This document shows, piece after piece, positions 37,360-46,889 of a DNA stretch of 64,000 bases (positions are counted from its first letter, which is position 1; the number at the start of each line of letters is the position of its first letter). Source of the stretch: Stenotrophomonas rhizophila (GTDB lineage Bacteria; Pseudomonadota; Gammaproteobacteria; Xanthomonadales; Xanthomonadaceae); contig NZ_JACWUO010000006.1 in assembly GCF_020857975.1 (NCBI RefSeq), positions 1 through 64,000 on the forward strand, in the 5' to 3' direction. Below the pieces are notes generated by a model that saw nothing but the letters and a program-made list of their open reading frames with translations, searched no databases and was not told where the DNA came from. The position numbers were made by a program, and so were the translations under genes.

Positions 37360-39672
37360 TCAGGTCTCTGGATGGCTGTTGCGTACCGCGTCCAGGAACT
37401 CGCGCCCCCAGCGGTCCACGTCGTAGTACTCCACGCTGCCAAACAGCTGGCGCATGCGTCCGCTGGCTTCGTCCTCGGGCATCGACAGCGCCTGCAGCAG
37501 CCCGGCGGTCAGGTCGGCCGGGTCGTGCGGGTTGGTCAGCACCGCGCCCTTGAGTTCGGCCGCGGCCCCGGCGAACTCGCTCAGCACCAGCACGCCGCTG
37601 CTGCCTTCGATGCCCTGGGTGGCCACGAACTCCTTGGACACCAGGTTCAAGCCATCGCGCAGCGGGGTGATCCACATCACCTGCGCGGCGGCGTAGTGCG
37701 CCACCACCTGCTCGAACGGCAGGGCCTGGGCGAAGAAGCGCACCGGGGTCCAGTCCAGCCGCGAGAAGCGCCCGTTGATGCGGCCCACCGCCTGCTCGAT
37801 CTGGTTCTGCAGGGTGCGGTAGACGGTCATCTCGCGCGCGGCCGGCACGCAGATCATCAGCAGGGTGACCTTGCCCTGGCGCTCGGGATGCTGCTCGAGC
37901 AGGCGCTCGAAGGCTTCCAGCTTGGCCAGCGTGCCCTTGGTGTAGTCCAGCCGTTCCACCGACAGCACCAGCTGGCGTGCGCCGATCTCGCGGCGCAGCT
38001 TGAAGATATCGTTGCGTACATCGGCGCGCGCCAGCACGTTGTGGATGCGGCGCAGGTCGGTGCCGACCGGATGCGCGCCCAGCGCCACTTCCCGGTCGCC
38101 CACCCGCAGCCGGGTGGTCATGGTGTCCAGGCCGACCGCGCAGCCGTAGGTCAGAAAGCGCGGCGCGCAGCTTTCCCAGGCCAGGCGTTCGGCCGGCATC
38201 GCCCCGCGCACCACGTCCACGAAGTTCTCCACCTGGCGCGGGATATGGAAGCCGATGTAGTCGCAGCTGAGCAGGCTGCCGATGATCTCGCGCCGCCATG
38301 GCACCACGTTGAATACGTCGGCGGACGGGAAGTAGGTGTGGTGGAAGAAGGCGATCTTCAGGTCCGGGCGCAGTTCGCGCAGGGTGGCCGGCACCATCCA
38401 CAGGTTGTAGTCGTGGATCCACACGGTGGCCCCGTGCGCGGCCTCGGCGGCGGTGGCATGGGCGAACTTGCGGTTGACCTTCAGGAACACCTGCCAGTCG
38501 TCCTCGCGGAACTTCGCGCGCTCCCAGAACACGTGCAGCATCGGCCAGAACGCTTCCTTGGAAAACCGCTTGTAGAAGATGTCCACTTCCTGCCTGCTCA
38601 ATGGCACGCGCGCGGCGGTCAGGGTCGGGTAGCGGGCCGCATCCACGGCCAGGTGGGTCTGGAACGGGCCGCGCTTGGGCTCGTCGATGCCCCAGGCCAC
38701 CCAGGAGCCCTTCTGGCCGCCGTCGAAGAAGCTCAGCAGCGAGGGAATGATGCCGTTCGGCGAGCGCGGCGGGCGCTGCACCAGCACGCCGTCTTCCATG
38801 ACCTCGTCGAACGGCAGCCGGTGGTAGACCATCACCAGGTCGGCGCCATCGGCACGCGCCTGCACCGGCGGATACAGGTAGACGTCATCGGCGGCGAGCA
38901 GGCCGAGCTGTTCGATCGCCTCGAGGATGCCGCCGCAACCGGGCGCCTGCGCGTGGTAGGTATGGGCCAGCGTGGCGGTGGCCGCGGTCAGCGCCGGCTC
39001 CGAGTCGCCCACGCACACCCCGCGGAAACCGGCGGTGTACATCGACAGGTCGTTGAGGGTGTCGCCGGCCACCAGGATGCGCTCGCGCGGCAGGTCCAGC
39101 AGGCGCGACAGCGCGGCCAGGGTGCGGCCCTTGTCGGTGTCCGGCGGCAGGATGTCCAGGTAGCGGTCGGCCGAATACAGCACATCGCAGCCCAGCGCCT
39201 GTGCGGCGGCCTGGATCTGCGCGCGCAGCGGCGCCAGCGTCTGGGGATCGCAGAAGTACGAGCAGCGGCGTTCCTGTGGCACGTCCTGGCGCTGCAGCGC
39301 GGGGAATGCGCGCATCGCCGCGGCCACCACCTGCTCGCCGGGCCAGTGCGCGTCGATCATCGATTGCAGCGGCTGCAATGGCTGCAGGGTGCGGCCATCG
39401 ACCACGGTGGCGCCGACATCGCAGACCACGTAGTCCGGGCGCGGGATGGCCGGATCGGAGAGCAGCGGCATCACCGCTTCCAGTCCGCGGCCGGTGATGA
39501 AGATCAGGGCGATGCCGGGGTGCTGGTCGACCAGCCGGTACAGCCGGTGGCGCGCGGCGGCATCGCCGGCCAGGAAGGTGCCATCCAGATCGGTGGCCAG
39601 GATCAGTTGCGGTGCCGGCGGGGCCGGCGGTGTACGGGTTGGCGTGAGGGTGGTCGGTGTCGAAACAGTCAA
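37360..39672 (-). CDS. ggpPS: Glucosylglycerol-phosphate phosphatase/synthase fusion GgpPS
   Basis: A 770-residue two-domain enzyme. Residues about 20-270 form a HAD-IIB phosphatase (LATDLDGTFLAGD with Asp28/Asp30, FITGRGLEAV, VAGDTLNDLSMYTAG). The C-terminal 490 residues form a GT20 transferase (WIHDYNLWMVP, RLDYTKGTLAKLEAF, PLRDGLNLVSKEFVATQ). Phosphatase-first order with this GT20 type fits glucosylglycerol synthesis from ADP-glucose and glycerol-3-phosphate, as in S. rhizophila, rather than trehalose, for which otsA/otsB exist elsewhere in the window. The start is a TTG overlapping the TGA of the upstream MFS gene, with AAGGA six bases before it and no ATG or GTG nearby. Confidence 0.85.
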   Translation of the reverse strand: MTVSTPTTLTPTRTPPAPPAPQLILATDLDGTFLAGDAAARHRLYRLVDQHPGIALIFITGRGLEAVMPLLSDPAIPRPDYVVCDVGATVVDGRTLQPLQPLQSMIDAHWPGEQVVAAAMRAFPALQRQDVPQERRCSYFCDPQTLAPLRAQIQAAAQALGCDVLYSADRYLDILPPDTDKGRTLAALSRLLDLPRERILVAGDTLNDLSMYTAGFRGVCVGDSEPALTAATATLAHTYHAQAPGCGGILEAIEQLGLLAADDVYLYPPVQARADGADLVMVYHRLPFDEVMEDGVLVQRPPRSPNGIIPSLLSFFDGGQKGSWVAWGIDEPKRGPFQTHLAVDAARYPTLTAARVPLSRQEVDIFYKRFSKEAFWPMLHVFWERAKFREDDWQVFLKVNRKFAHATAAEAAHGATVWIHDYNLWMVPATLRELRPDLKIAFFHHTYFPSADVFNVVPWRREIIGSLLSCDYIGFHIPRQVENFVDVVRGAMPAERLAWESCAPRFLTYGCAVGLDTMTTRLRVGDREVALGAHPVGTDLRRIHNVLARADVRNDIFKLRREIGARQLVLSVERLDYTKGTLAKLEAFERLLEQHPERQGKVTLLMICVPAAREMTVYRTLQNQIEQAVGRINGRFSRLDWTPVRFFAQALPFEQVVAHYAAAQVMWITPLRDGLNLVSKEFVATQGIEGSSGVLVLSEFAGAAAELKGAVLTNPHDPADLTAGLLQALSMPEDEASGRMRQLFGSVEYYDVDRWGREFLDAVRNSHPET

Positions 39673-40937
39673 TGCACTTCCTTATCGGAGTCAGAGGGGA
39701 GGAGCGGGGCGGGATCCGGCGGCGCGATATCGGTCTCGGGCATCAGTTCCAGCGCTGAAGGCGTGGTGCGCAGCATCAGCCGGAACCCCACTGGATGCGT
39801 GCGCAGCCGCTGGAAGCTGAGCAGGCGCGCGGTGGTGAACAACGCCAGCAGCATCAGCACCACCGCGAAGTAAAGCGGCAGCGCCGGCGCGCCGAAACGC
39901 TGCATCGCCACGCCGGCCAGGGCCGGGCCGAGCGCGGCGCCCACGCCGTGCACCAGCAGCAGGCTGGAGCAGCCCGACAGCAGGTGCTGGCGCGGCAGGT
40001 AGTCGAGCATGTGCGCCACCGCGAAGGGGTACAGCGAGAATGCCAGCCCGCCGTAGAAGAAGAACAGCCCGAACAGCAGGTGGGTCTGCAACTGGATCAT
40101 CGGCAACGAGGCCACCACCGCGATGCCGGCAGCGGCCAGGCTCAGGGCCACCAGCCCGCTGCGGCGGTCGTGGCCGTCGCTGATGTGGCCCAGCGGCCAT
40201 TGCAGCAACGCGCCGCCGCCGATCGCGGTGAGCATGAACAGCGCAACGCCGTTGTCGTCCAGGCCGACCTGGCCGGCATACACCGGCAACAGGCCCCAGA
40301 ACGCGCCCATCGCCAGCCCCGACAAGCCGGCGGCAACCGTGGCCACCGGCGCCATCGCATACAGCCGGGCCAGCTTCAGCCGGCTGACCACCGGCATTTC
40401 CGGCTGGCGCAACCGGGTGGCGGTGACCGGCAGCACGGCGGCGCAGATCAGGATCGCGGTGAGCATGAACATCGCCACTGCGCTGGCGTCCCCGAGCATC
40501 AGCAGGACCTGGCCCAGGGCCAGCGCCGACAGGTTGACCACCATGTACAGCGAGAACGCGCGGCTGCGTCGGGCCGGCTCGGGCTCGGCGTTGAGCCAGC
40601 TTTCGATCACCGTATACAGGCCGACCAGAGCGATGCCGGTGGCGATGCGCAGCACGCCCCAGCCCAGCGGGTTGAGCCACAGTGGATGCAGCAGCACGGC
40701 GATGGCGGCCAGCGCGGCAAAGAACGCGAACGCACGGATATGCCCGATGCGGCCGATCAGTGAAGGTGCGAAGAAGGTGCCGAGGAAGAAGCCGGCGAAA
40801 TACCCGGACATCACCAGCCCCAGCGTGCCGGCCGAAAAGCCGGCCTGCCCGCCACGCACCGCCAGCAAGGTACCCAGAAGCCCGCTACCGGTCAGCAGCA
40901 ATGCCACGCCCGTAAGCAGGGCGGTCAGCCGCAGCAT
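39669..40937 (-). CDS. MFS transporter (YcaD-like), probable glucosylglycerol partner
   Basis: A 422-residue major facilitator with about twelve hydrophobic segments, starting MLRLTALLTGVALLL. Segments such as GLVMSGYFAGFFLGTFFAPSL and GLYTVIESWLNAEPEPARRSRAFS match the YcaD-like MFS group. It is translationally coupled (TTGA overlap) to ggpPS, and a ycaD-type gene beside ggpS has been linked to glucosylglycerol traffic in S. rhizophila. Direction and substrate of transport are inferred from context only. Upstream in-frame sequence is open for 22 more codons but lacks a better start. Confidence 0.8.
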   Translation of the reverse strand: MLRLTALLTGVALLLTGSGLLGTLLAVRGGQAGFSAGTLGLVMSGYFAGFFLGTFFAPSLIGRIGHIRAFAFFAALAAIAVLLHPLWLNPLGWGVLRIATGIALVGLYTVIESWLNAEPEPARRSRAFSLYMVVNLSALALGQVLLMLGDASAVAMFMLTAILICAAVLPVTATRLRQPEMPVVSRLKLARLYAMAPVATVAAGLSGLAMGAFWGLLPVYAGQVGLDDNGVALFMLTAIGGGALLQWPLGHISDGHDRRSGLVALSLAAAGIAVVASLPMIQLQTHLLFGLFFFYGGLAFSLYPFAVAHMLDYLPRQHLLSGCSSLLLVHGVGAALGPALAGVAMQRFGAPALPLYFAVVLMLLALFTTARLLSFQRLRTHPVGFRLMLRTTPSALELMPETDIAPPDPAPLLPSDSDKEVH

Positions 40938-41085
40938 GCGCGCGACCTTCGTGGGGAAGAAGGCGAAAACGTCACGTAGCGACCATAACACAGGCCAGAC
41001 CACGCCTTTGTTTGAGCCGCACCACTATTGCAGTGCGCGTTGGCGCACTGCACCATCCGCGCGTCAATCCCTTGCAGCCCCGACA

Positions 41086-42315
41086 ATGAGCAACGAACCG
41101 GTCTATCTGCTGTTGATCTTCGCGTTGTTGGTCATTCCCCGCGCGCTGCAGCGCTACAGCCTGCCGGCCCCGTTGACCTGTCTGCTGTTCGGCATCATCG
41201 CGATGTTGTGGCTGGGCGACCGGGCGCATGATCCGGTGATCGGCCTGCTGGCCACGCTGGGTATTTCCTCGCTGTTCCTGTTTGCCGGGCTGGAAGTGGA
41301 CCTGGCCGCATTGCGCCGCAGCCTGTGGCCGCTGTTGGTGCACCTGCTGATCCGTACCGCCTCCCTGTTCGGGGTCGGCTGGCTGGCATGGCGTTACGCC
41401 GGCCTGTCCTGGCAGGCGGCCGGGCTGCTGGCGCTGGCCCTGCTGACCCCGTCCACCGGCTTCATCATGGACTCGCTGTCGCGGCTTGGCTTGAGCGATG
41501 ACGAGCGCTTCTGGGTGACCAGCAAGGCCATTGCCGGGGAACTGCTGGCGCTGGCGGCGTTGTTTGTGCTGCTGCAGGCCGGCGATCCGGGGCATATGGC
41601 GTTATCCAGCCTGGCCCTGCTGGCAATGCTGGTCGGGCTGCCGCTGGCGTTCATCGCCCTGGGCCGCTGGGTGGCGCCGCATGCGCCGGGTTCGGAATTT
41701 TCGCTGCTGGTGATGGTCGGCATGGTGGCCGCCTACATCACATATTCGCTGGGCGTGTACTACCTGGTCGGTGCGTTCATCGCCGGACTGGTGGCGCGAC
41801 TGCTGCATCAGCGGATGCCGCTGCTGGCCTCGCACGACAACCTGCACGCGCTGCGCCTGTTCGCCTCGTTCTTCGTACCCTTCTACTTTTTCAATGCCGG
41901 CACCAAGGTGCCCGGCGAGGCGCTCAGTTTCCAGGCATTGGGATTGGGCCTGCTGCTGACGTTGGTGGTGTTGCCGCTGCGGATCGGGGTGGTATGGCTG
42001 CAGCGCCGGGTTTTGTTCGGCGAGAGCTTCCGCAGCAGCCTGCGGGTGTCGCTGGCATTGGCGCCGACGCTGATCTTCACCCTGGTGCTGGCTGCGATCA
42101 TGCGCGAACGCTTCGAGATCGCACCGGCATTGTTCGGCGGGTTGCTGCTGTATGCCGCGCTGACCACCTTGTTGCCGTCGCTGGTGTTCCGCACCCCGTT
42201 CGATGTCGATCCGGTCGAGCAGGAAGCGGCGGGCGAGGCGGTGGCGGCAACCGACGTGTCAGCAGCAGCCCCGGTGGCCGCCGAGCATGCCGACAAGGGC
42301 GTGCAGCCGGCCTGA
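41086..42315 (+). CDS. CPA2 family cation:proton antiporter
   Basis: A 409-residue membrane protein of the Na+/H+ exchanger (CPA2) fold with about twelve hydrophobic segments: LFLFAGLEVDLAALRRSLWP, a TPSTGFIMDSLSRLGLSDDE discontinuous-helix region, and LVGAFIAGLVARLL. It has no C-terminal nucleotide-binding domain; the tail after residue 375 is acidic and Ala-rich. Na+ or K+ as substrate cannot be told. It is divergent from the MFS-ggpPS pair by 148 bp, so osmotic co-regulation is possible. Confidence 0.85.
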   Translation: MSNEPVYLLLIFALLVIPRALQRYSLPAPLTCLLFGIIAMLWLGDRAHDPVIGLLATLGISSLFLFAGLEVDLAALRRSLWPLLVHLLIRTASLFGVGWLAWRYAGLSWQAAGLLALALLTPSTGFIMDSLSRLGLSDDERFWVTSKAIAGELLALAALFVLLQAGDPGHMALSSLALLAMLVGLPLAFIALGRWVAPHAPGSEFSLLVMVGMVAAYITYSLGVYYLVGAFIAGLVARLLHQRMPLLASHDNLHALRLFASFFVPFYFFNAGTKVPGEALSFQALGLGLLLTLVVLPLRIGVVWLQRRVLFGESFRSSLRVSLALAPTLIFTLVLAAIMRERFEIAPALFGGLLLYAALTTLLPSLVFRTPFDVDPVEQEAAGEAVAATDVSAAAPVAAEHADKGVQPA

Positions 42316-42423
42316 GCGTGACGTCGACAGCGTGCAGGGCCTGCCCGGGCGATGGGGCATGTCGTTGCCGGGCCGGCCACGCCGCCATTTGCACCGGCCG
42401 GATCGGGCCGCTAGGGTGGGGTC

Positions 42424-43053
42424 ATGAATGCTGCCCCGCTGTTTCCCGTTGTGCTTGCGCTGGCCCTGGCCGGCTGTGCCCGTCACCCTGATGCGGTGTC
42501 GCACGACATCGCCAATGCGCCGGCCGATGCGTTCCTGGCGGCAGTAGCTGCCCATTGCGGCAAGGCCTATGAAGGCCGGGTGATCGCCAATGAGCCGCGC
42601 AGCGATGGTCCCGACCCGTTCGACGGCAAGCGCCTGGTGATGCATGTGCGCGGTTGCGACGATCCGGCGCACGAACTGCGGATCCCGTTCCATGTCGGCG
42701 ATGATCATTCGCGGACCTGGGTGATCAGCCGCACCGACCGCGGCCTGCGGCTCAAGCACGACCACCGCCACCGCGACGGCAGCCCCGATGCGGTAACCCT
42801 GTACGGCGGCGACAGCGCGCCGCCAGGTACCGCCCAGCGCCAGGTCTTCCCGGTCGACGCCGATTCGGTGGCGATGTTCCGCAAGGCCGGCATGCTGCCG
42901 TCGGTGCACAACAGCTGGGCGATGGAGATCGAGCCGGATCAGCGCTTTGTCTACGAGCTGACCCGCCCGGACGGACGCCGGTTCCAGGTGGCGTTCGACC
43001 TCAGCAAGCCGGTGGCGTTGCCGCCAGCGCCGTGGGGCAGCACCACGCCGTAG
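42424..43053 (+). CDS. Hypothetical lipoprotein
   Basis: A 209-residue lipoprotein (MNAAPLFPVVLALALAGCAR, AGC lipobox). The mature part has CGKAYEGRVIAN, HVGDDHSRTWVIS and a histidine-rich KHDHRHRDGSPDAV stretch followed by RPDGRRFQVAFDLSKPV. It looks like a secreted beta-rich domain; I do not recognise the family. A TAGGGT hexamer ends six bases before the ATG and no ribosome-binding site is seen, so the message may be leaderless. The stop codon is the TAG of a GTAG hairpin. Confidence 0.75.
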   Translation: MNAAPLFPVVLALALAGCARHPDAVSHDIANAPADAFLAAVAAHCGKAYEGRVIANEPRSDGPDPFDGKRLVMHVRGCDDPAHELRIPFHVGDDHSRTWVISRTDRGLRLKHDHRHRDGSPDAVTLYGGDSAPPGTAQRQVFPVDADSVAMFRKAGMLPSVHNSWAMEIEPDQRFVYELTRPDGRRFQVAFDLSKPVALPPAPWGSTTP

Positions 43054-43162
43054 AGCGGGGTTCTACCCCGCTGTGCCGCTGTCATGCGTTCAACAATGGG
43101 CTGGCCGGCGCCCGCAAGCGGCCGGCCAGCGGTCCGGGTTGCCGGCCAGCGGCCGGCACTAC
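43050..43162. repeat. GTAG hairpin and SMAG copy between convergent genes
   Basis: 43050-43071: GTAG followed by AGCGGGGT-tct-ACCCCGCT. About 43139-43162: a SMAG copy on the minus strand (GCCGGCC/GGCCGGC ending CACTAC), with a partial copy just before it (43117-43140). The two outer elements supply the stop codons of the two facing genes. Confidence 0.9.
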
Positions 43163-43902
43163 CGCACCCCGAAGCGGGCGCGGCAGCCGTTGCTGACCCA
43201 CAGGCTGCCGTTGGTATAACCCCAGCTGCGGCCTTCCATGCAGGCACTGCCGGACAGCTGCTGCAGCAGCACCGGGCGGCCCCGGCGGGCTTCCCAGGCG
43301 CAGGTCTGCTGGCGGTTGTTGTTGCTGCTGCAGGTCACGCTGTAGTTGCTGTTGCCGCCGCCCCAGCCGCCGCCGCTGTTGCCGCGGCCTTCGACGAACT
43401 CGGCGCGGCAGCCGCCGCTGACCCACACCGTGCCGTTACGGGACCCCCAGTTGCGGCCTTCCACGCATTGGGTGCCGGAAATCTGCCGGGACAGGCGCGC
43501 GCTGCGCCAGCCGGTGTTGCAGGTCTGGTTGCGGTTCTTCTGGCTTTCGCAGCGCACCACGCTGGTGTGGCTGCCGCCACCGCCATTCCAGCCGCCCCCG
43601 CCGCCATTCCAGCCCCCGCCGTTGCCGCTGCCGCGCAGCGAGGTGGCGATGTCCTGCTTGATCCGGGAGAAGCCCCAGCCGGAGTTGACCTGGGCCAGGT
43701 AGAAACGCAGCTGGTCGTCGGGAATGCGCCGGCCATTGGACTGGTCGGCATATTCCTGGGCGATGACCCGGCTGCGGTCAGGTGTCGACAGCTGGGACAG
43801 GTTCTCCGGGGCATAGGCGCGGGTGCTGATCTGGGCCTGGCTGGCCGGGGCGGCGCAGGCCAGCAGGATGGTCAGGCAGGCAATGGTCAGGCGGCGGTTC
43901 AT
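43159..43902 (-). CDS. Secreted protein with two DUF3011 repeats
   Basis: A 247-residue exported protein (signal [23 protein letters not shown]). A short helical region is followed by Gly/Asn/Trp-rich linkers (GGGWNGGGG) separating two homologous modules: [13 protein letters not shown]...[24 protein letters not shown] and [13 protein letters not shown]...[24 protein letters not shown]. Each has a conserved set of Cys residues that probably form disulfides. This matches DUF3011, a family of unknown function found in Xanthomonads. The stop codon lies in a SMAG repeat. Confidence 0.85.
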   Translation of the reverse strand: MNRRLTIACLTILLACAAPASQAQISTRAYAPENLSQLSTPDRSRVIAQEYADQSNGRRIPDDQLRFYLAQVNSGWGFSRIKQDIATSLRGSGNGGGWNGGGGGWNGGGGSHTSVVRCESQKNRNQTCNTGWRSARLSRQISGTQCVEGRNWGSRNGTVWVSGGCRAEFVEGRGNSGGGWGGGNSNYSVTCSSNNNRQQTCAWEARRGRPVLLQQLSGSACMEGRSWGYTNGSLWVSNGCRARFGVR

Positions 43903-44094
43903 GGCGGCATCCCTTGCAGTCGTTGGTGCGCGGACTATAGGAGCGGGCGGGGTTCAAAAGGCGTGATGCCGCCGGGCCGGGCCCCGGCCGGGCAGGGGCG
44001 GCGGGCGACATTTGCCCCGGCCGGGTCTGGGCCGCAGAATAACGGGCTTTCCGGTGCAGCTTGCGCCGGCACTCTCCTGCGGAGCTTTACCCCC

Positions 44095-45846
44095 ATGCGT
44101 ACCCACTTCTGTGGCCTGGTCGATGAGACCCTGATTGGCCAAACCGTTACCCTCGCCGGCTGGACCGACGTTGCCCGCAACCAGGGCGGGGTGTGCTTCA
44201 TCGATCTGCGCGATCATGAAGGCATCGTGCAGGTGACGGTGGAAGTCGACAACGCGGCCGTGTTCGCCGTGGCCGCCAGCCTGGGCTACGAGGACGTGCT
44301 GCAGGTGGAAGGCGTGGTGCGCGCGCGCCATGCGGCCAACGACAAGCTCCGCACCGGCAAGGTGGAAGTGATCGCCACGGCCATCACCATCCTCAACAAA
44401 GCCGAGCCGCTGCCGTTCCACGCCCATGAGAACCCGGGCGAGGAAACCCGCCTGAAGTACCGTTACCTGGACCTGCGCCGTCCGGAAATGCAGCGCATGC
44501 AGCGCACCCGCATCAAGCTGGTGCAGGCGCTGCGCCGCCACCTGGACGCCACCGGCTTCCAGGACATCGAAACCCCGATTCTGACCAAGGCCACCCCGGA
44601 AGGCGCCCGCGACTTCCTGGTCCCGGCGCGCATGCACCCGGGCGAGTTCTACGCCCTGCCGCAGAGCCCGCAGCTGTTCAAGCAGATCCTGATGGTGGCC
44701 GGCTTCGACCGCTACTACCAGATCGCGCGCTGCTTCCGCGACGAGGCCCTGCGCGCCGACCGCCAGCTGGAATTCACCCAGCTGGACATGGAATTCGCCT
44801 TCGTGCGCGAGCGCGACGTGCAGGATTTCGTCGAGAACATGATCCGCGCCATCTTCAAGGAAGTGGTGGACGTGGAGCTGGCCGCCAGCTTCCCGCGCAT
44901 GACCTGGGCCGAGGCGATGCGTCGCTATGGTTCGGACAAGCCGGACCTGCGCATCGCACTGGAACTGGTGGACGTGGCCGAACTGGTCAAGACCAGCGAG
45001 TTCCCGGTGTTCACCGCCGCCGCCAACGATGCCGATGGCCGTGTGGCCGCGCTGCGCATTCCCGGCGGCGCCAGCCTGAGCCGCAAGCAGATCGACGACT
45101 ACGCCGCGCATGCCGCCAAGTACGGCGCCAAGGGCCTGGCCTACATCAAGATCGCCGACAACGGCGAGGTCAGCTCGCCGATCGCCAAGTTCTTCAGCGA
45201 AGAGTCCTTCGCCGCCCTGGTGGCCCATGTCGGTGCCGGCAACGGCGACATCGTGTTCTTCGGCGCCGGTGGCTACAACAAGGTGTCCGATTTCATGGGC
45301 GCCCTGCGCCTGAAGGCCGGCAAGGACTTCGGCCTGGTCACCGCCGGCTGGGCACCGCTGTGGGTCACCGACTTCCCGATGTTCGAATACGACGACGAGG
45401 CCCAGCGCTACGTCGCCCTGCACCACCCCTTTACCGCGCCGGCGGTGGACGACATCGCCGACCTGCGCGCCAATGCCAGAACCGCCGTGTCGCGCGGTTA
45501 TGACATGGTGCTCAACGGCAACGAGATTGGCGGTGGCTCGATCCGTATCCACCGTTCGGACATGCAGAGTGCGGTGTTCGAGCTGCTCGGCATCGGTGCC
45601 GAGGAAGCCGAGGCCAAGTTCGGCTTCCTGCTCGATGCGCTGCGTTTCGGCGCGCCGCCGCACGGTGGCATCGCCTTCGGCATCGACCGCATCGCCGCGC
45701 TGATGGCCGGCACCGAGTCGATCCGCGACGTCATCCCGTTCCCCAAGACCACCGGCGCGCAGTGCCTGATGACCGGCGCGCCATCGCCGATCCCGGACGA
45801 GCAGCTGGCCGAAGTGCACGTCCAGGTACGCCCGCGCAAGAACTGA
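44095..45846 (+). CDS. aspS: Aspartyl-tRNA synthetase
   Basis: Class II synthetase of 583 residues. The N-terminal OB fold reads [23 protein letters not shown]. Class II motif 2 is seen in [25 protein letters not shown] and motif 3 in [12 protein letters not shown]. The bacterial GAD insertion covers about 280-420. The frame is open for more than 300 codons upstream, but those are the antisense shadow of the DUF3011 gene and its leader; the MRTH start is preceded by CGGAG. It leads a plus-strand run with the acidic protein and GNAT genes. Confidence 0.97.
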   Translation: MRTHFCGLVDETLIGQTVTLAGWTDVARNQGGVCFIDLRDHEGIVQVTVEVDNAAVFAVAASLGYEDVLQVEGVVRARHAANDKLRTGKVEVIATAITILNKAEPLPFHAHENPGEETRLKYRYLDLRRPEMQRMQRTRIKLVQALRRHLDATGFQDIETPILTKATPEGARDFLVPARMHPGEFYALPQSPQLFKQILMVAGFDRYYQIARCFRDEALRADRQLEFTQLDMEFAFVRERDVQDFVENMIRAIFKEVVDVELAASFPRMTWAEAMRRYGSDKPDLRIALELVDVAELVKTSEFPVFTAAANDADGRVAALRIPGGASLSRKQIDDYAAHAAKYGAKGLAYIKIADNGEVSSPIAKFFSEESFAALVAHVGAGNGDIVFFGAGGYNKVSDFMGALRLKAGKDFGLVTAGWAPLWVTDFPMFEYDDEAQRYVALHHPFTAPAVDDIADLRANARTAVSRGYDMVLNGNEIGGGSIRIHRSDMQSAVFELLGIGAEEAEAKFGFLLDALRFGAPPHGGIAFGIDRIAALMAGTESIRDVIPFPKTTGAQCLMTGAPSPIPDEQLAEVHVQVRPRKN

Positions 45847-45876
45847 TCCATACACACCAACCAGGAGATCCAGGCA

Positions 45877-46218
45877 ATGACCGAGTTTGCGTTTTCGCTG
45901 GAGTGGGAAAAGCTGGGCAATGAAGGCGCCGATGCCAACCTGGTGACCGAACGCGCGCGCGTGTTCGGTGGCTGGCTGGTGCGGGTGGGCACCAACCCGG
46001 CCGCGATGGCGCTGACCTTCGTCCAGGATGGCGAAGGCCGCTGGGATGGCGAGGACTTCGGCGTGGAAGACTACGAAGACGACGAGGAAGAGCTCGACGA
46101 GGACGAGGAAGAAGACGAAGACGGCGACGAGGACGACGAGGAAGAGTACGAGGACGAGGACGAGGAAGAAGAGGAGGGCGACGAGGAAGCCGACGCCCCC
46201 CGCGGAGGGCAGGCCTGA
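45877..46218 (+). CDS. Small protein with long acidic tail
   Basis: A 113-residue protein. The first 62 residues are folded-looking (MTEFAFSLEWEKLG, ARVFGGWLVRVGTNP, ALTFVQDGEGRWDGEDFGVED). The next 42 are almost only Asp and Glu with a few Tyr/Gly. It follows aspS by 30 bp with a good ribosome-binding site (AGGAGA) and precedes the GNAT gene by 20 bp, so it is likely co-transcribed. The first part resembles short conserved proteins of Xanthomonads without assigned role. Acidic tails often mimic nucleic acid or bind basic proteins; that is only a suggestion here. Confidence 0.75.
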   Translation: MTEFAFSLEWEKLGNEGADANLVTERARVFGGWLVRVGTNPAAMALTFVQDGEGRWDGEDFGVEDYEDDEEELDEDEEEDEDGDEDDEEEYEDEDEEEEEGDEEADAPRGGQA

Positions 46219-46238
46219 GGCCTGCCGCGTACCTGCCC

Positions 46239-46763
46239 ATGTACACCATCCGCCGTGCCGGCGTGGAGGATGCACCGACCCTGTCGGTGCTGGCCACGCG
46301 TACCTTCGTGGAAACCTTCGGCCACCTGTACCCGGCCGCCGACCTGCGGGGCTTCCTCGATGAAGCCTATGCCGTGGACCGCCAGCGCATCATCCTGGCC
46401 CACCCCGAGTACGCGGTGTGGCTGCTGGAGCGCGACGGGGTGGCCGTCGGCCATGCCGCGGCCGGCCCCTGCGGCCTGCCGCATGCCGACGTCCAGCCCG
46501 GCGACGGCGAACTCAAGCGCCTGTACCTGATCAAGGACGAACAGAGCTGCGGTTGGGGCAGCCGCCTGCTGGAAACCGCGCTGGACTGGCTGGAACGTGA
46601 CGGCCCGCGCACGCTGTGGCTGGGCGTGTGGTCGGAGAACTTCGGCGCGCAGCGGTTCTACGCCCGCTACGGGTTCAGCAAGGTGGGCACCTACGAGTTC
46701 CCGGTCGGCGGCGTGCGCGACCTGGAATTCATCCTGCGCCGTCCTGCCGGCCCGGCGCGCTGA
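46239..46763 (+). CDS. GNAT family N-acetyltransferase
   Basis: A 174-residue acetyltransferase. The GNAT core is visible: a first strand/helix pair (YTIRRAGVEDAPTLSVLATRTF), the acetyl-CoA loop LIKDEQSCGWGSRLLETALDWL, and the final NFGAQRFYARYGFSKVGTYEF motif. The substrate is unknown. It is the last gene of the aspS run; a hairpin follows. Confidence 0.9.
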   Translation: MYTIRRAGVEDAPTLSVLATRTFVETFGHLYPAADLRGFLDEAYAVDRQRIILAHPEYAVWLLERDGVAVGHAAAGPCGLPHADVQPGDGELKRLYLIKDEQSCGWGSRLLETALDWLERDGPRTLWLGVWSENFGAQRFYARYGFSKVGTYEFPVGGVRDLEFILRRPAGPAR

Positions 46764-46798
46764 GCCACCGGGCATCCCCTTCATTGACATGGATCGGC

Positions 46799-46820
46799 AA
46801 CGGCGGCTTCACCCGCCGTT
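46799..46820 (+). terminator. Possible weak terminator after the GNAT gene
   Basis: AACGGCGG and CCGCCGTT form an eight-pair stem with a six-base loop, 36 bp after the GNAT stop. The following bases are GGCCGGTC, so a T run is lacking. Confidence 0.45.
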
Positions 46821-46889
46821 GGCCGGTCTATTTGTCTAATGAAGCCGCTTTTTACCGCAGGTCCCAAGCCAACCCGCTAGGCTGAGTGC

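Noticed and set aside
37360..39672. Annotating the GT20 fusion as a trehalose-6-phosphate synthase/phosphatase
   Set aside because: Phosphatase-first order, the MFS partner and the presence of separate otsA and otsB favour glucosylglycerol synthesis.
43084..44094. A long N-terminal extension of AspRS
   Set aside because: The frame is open, but the sequence is the antisense of the DUF3011 gene, and AspRS begins with the conserved MRTHFCG.
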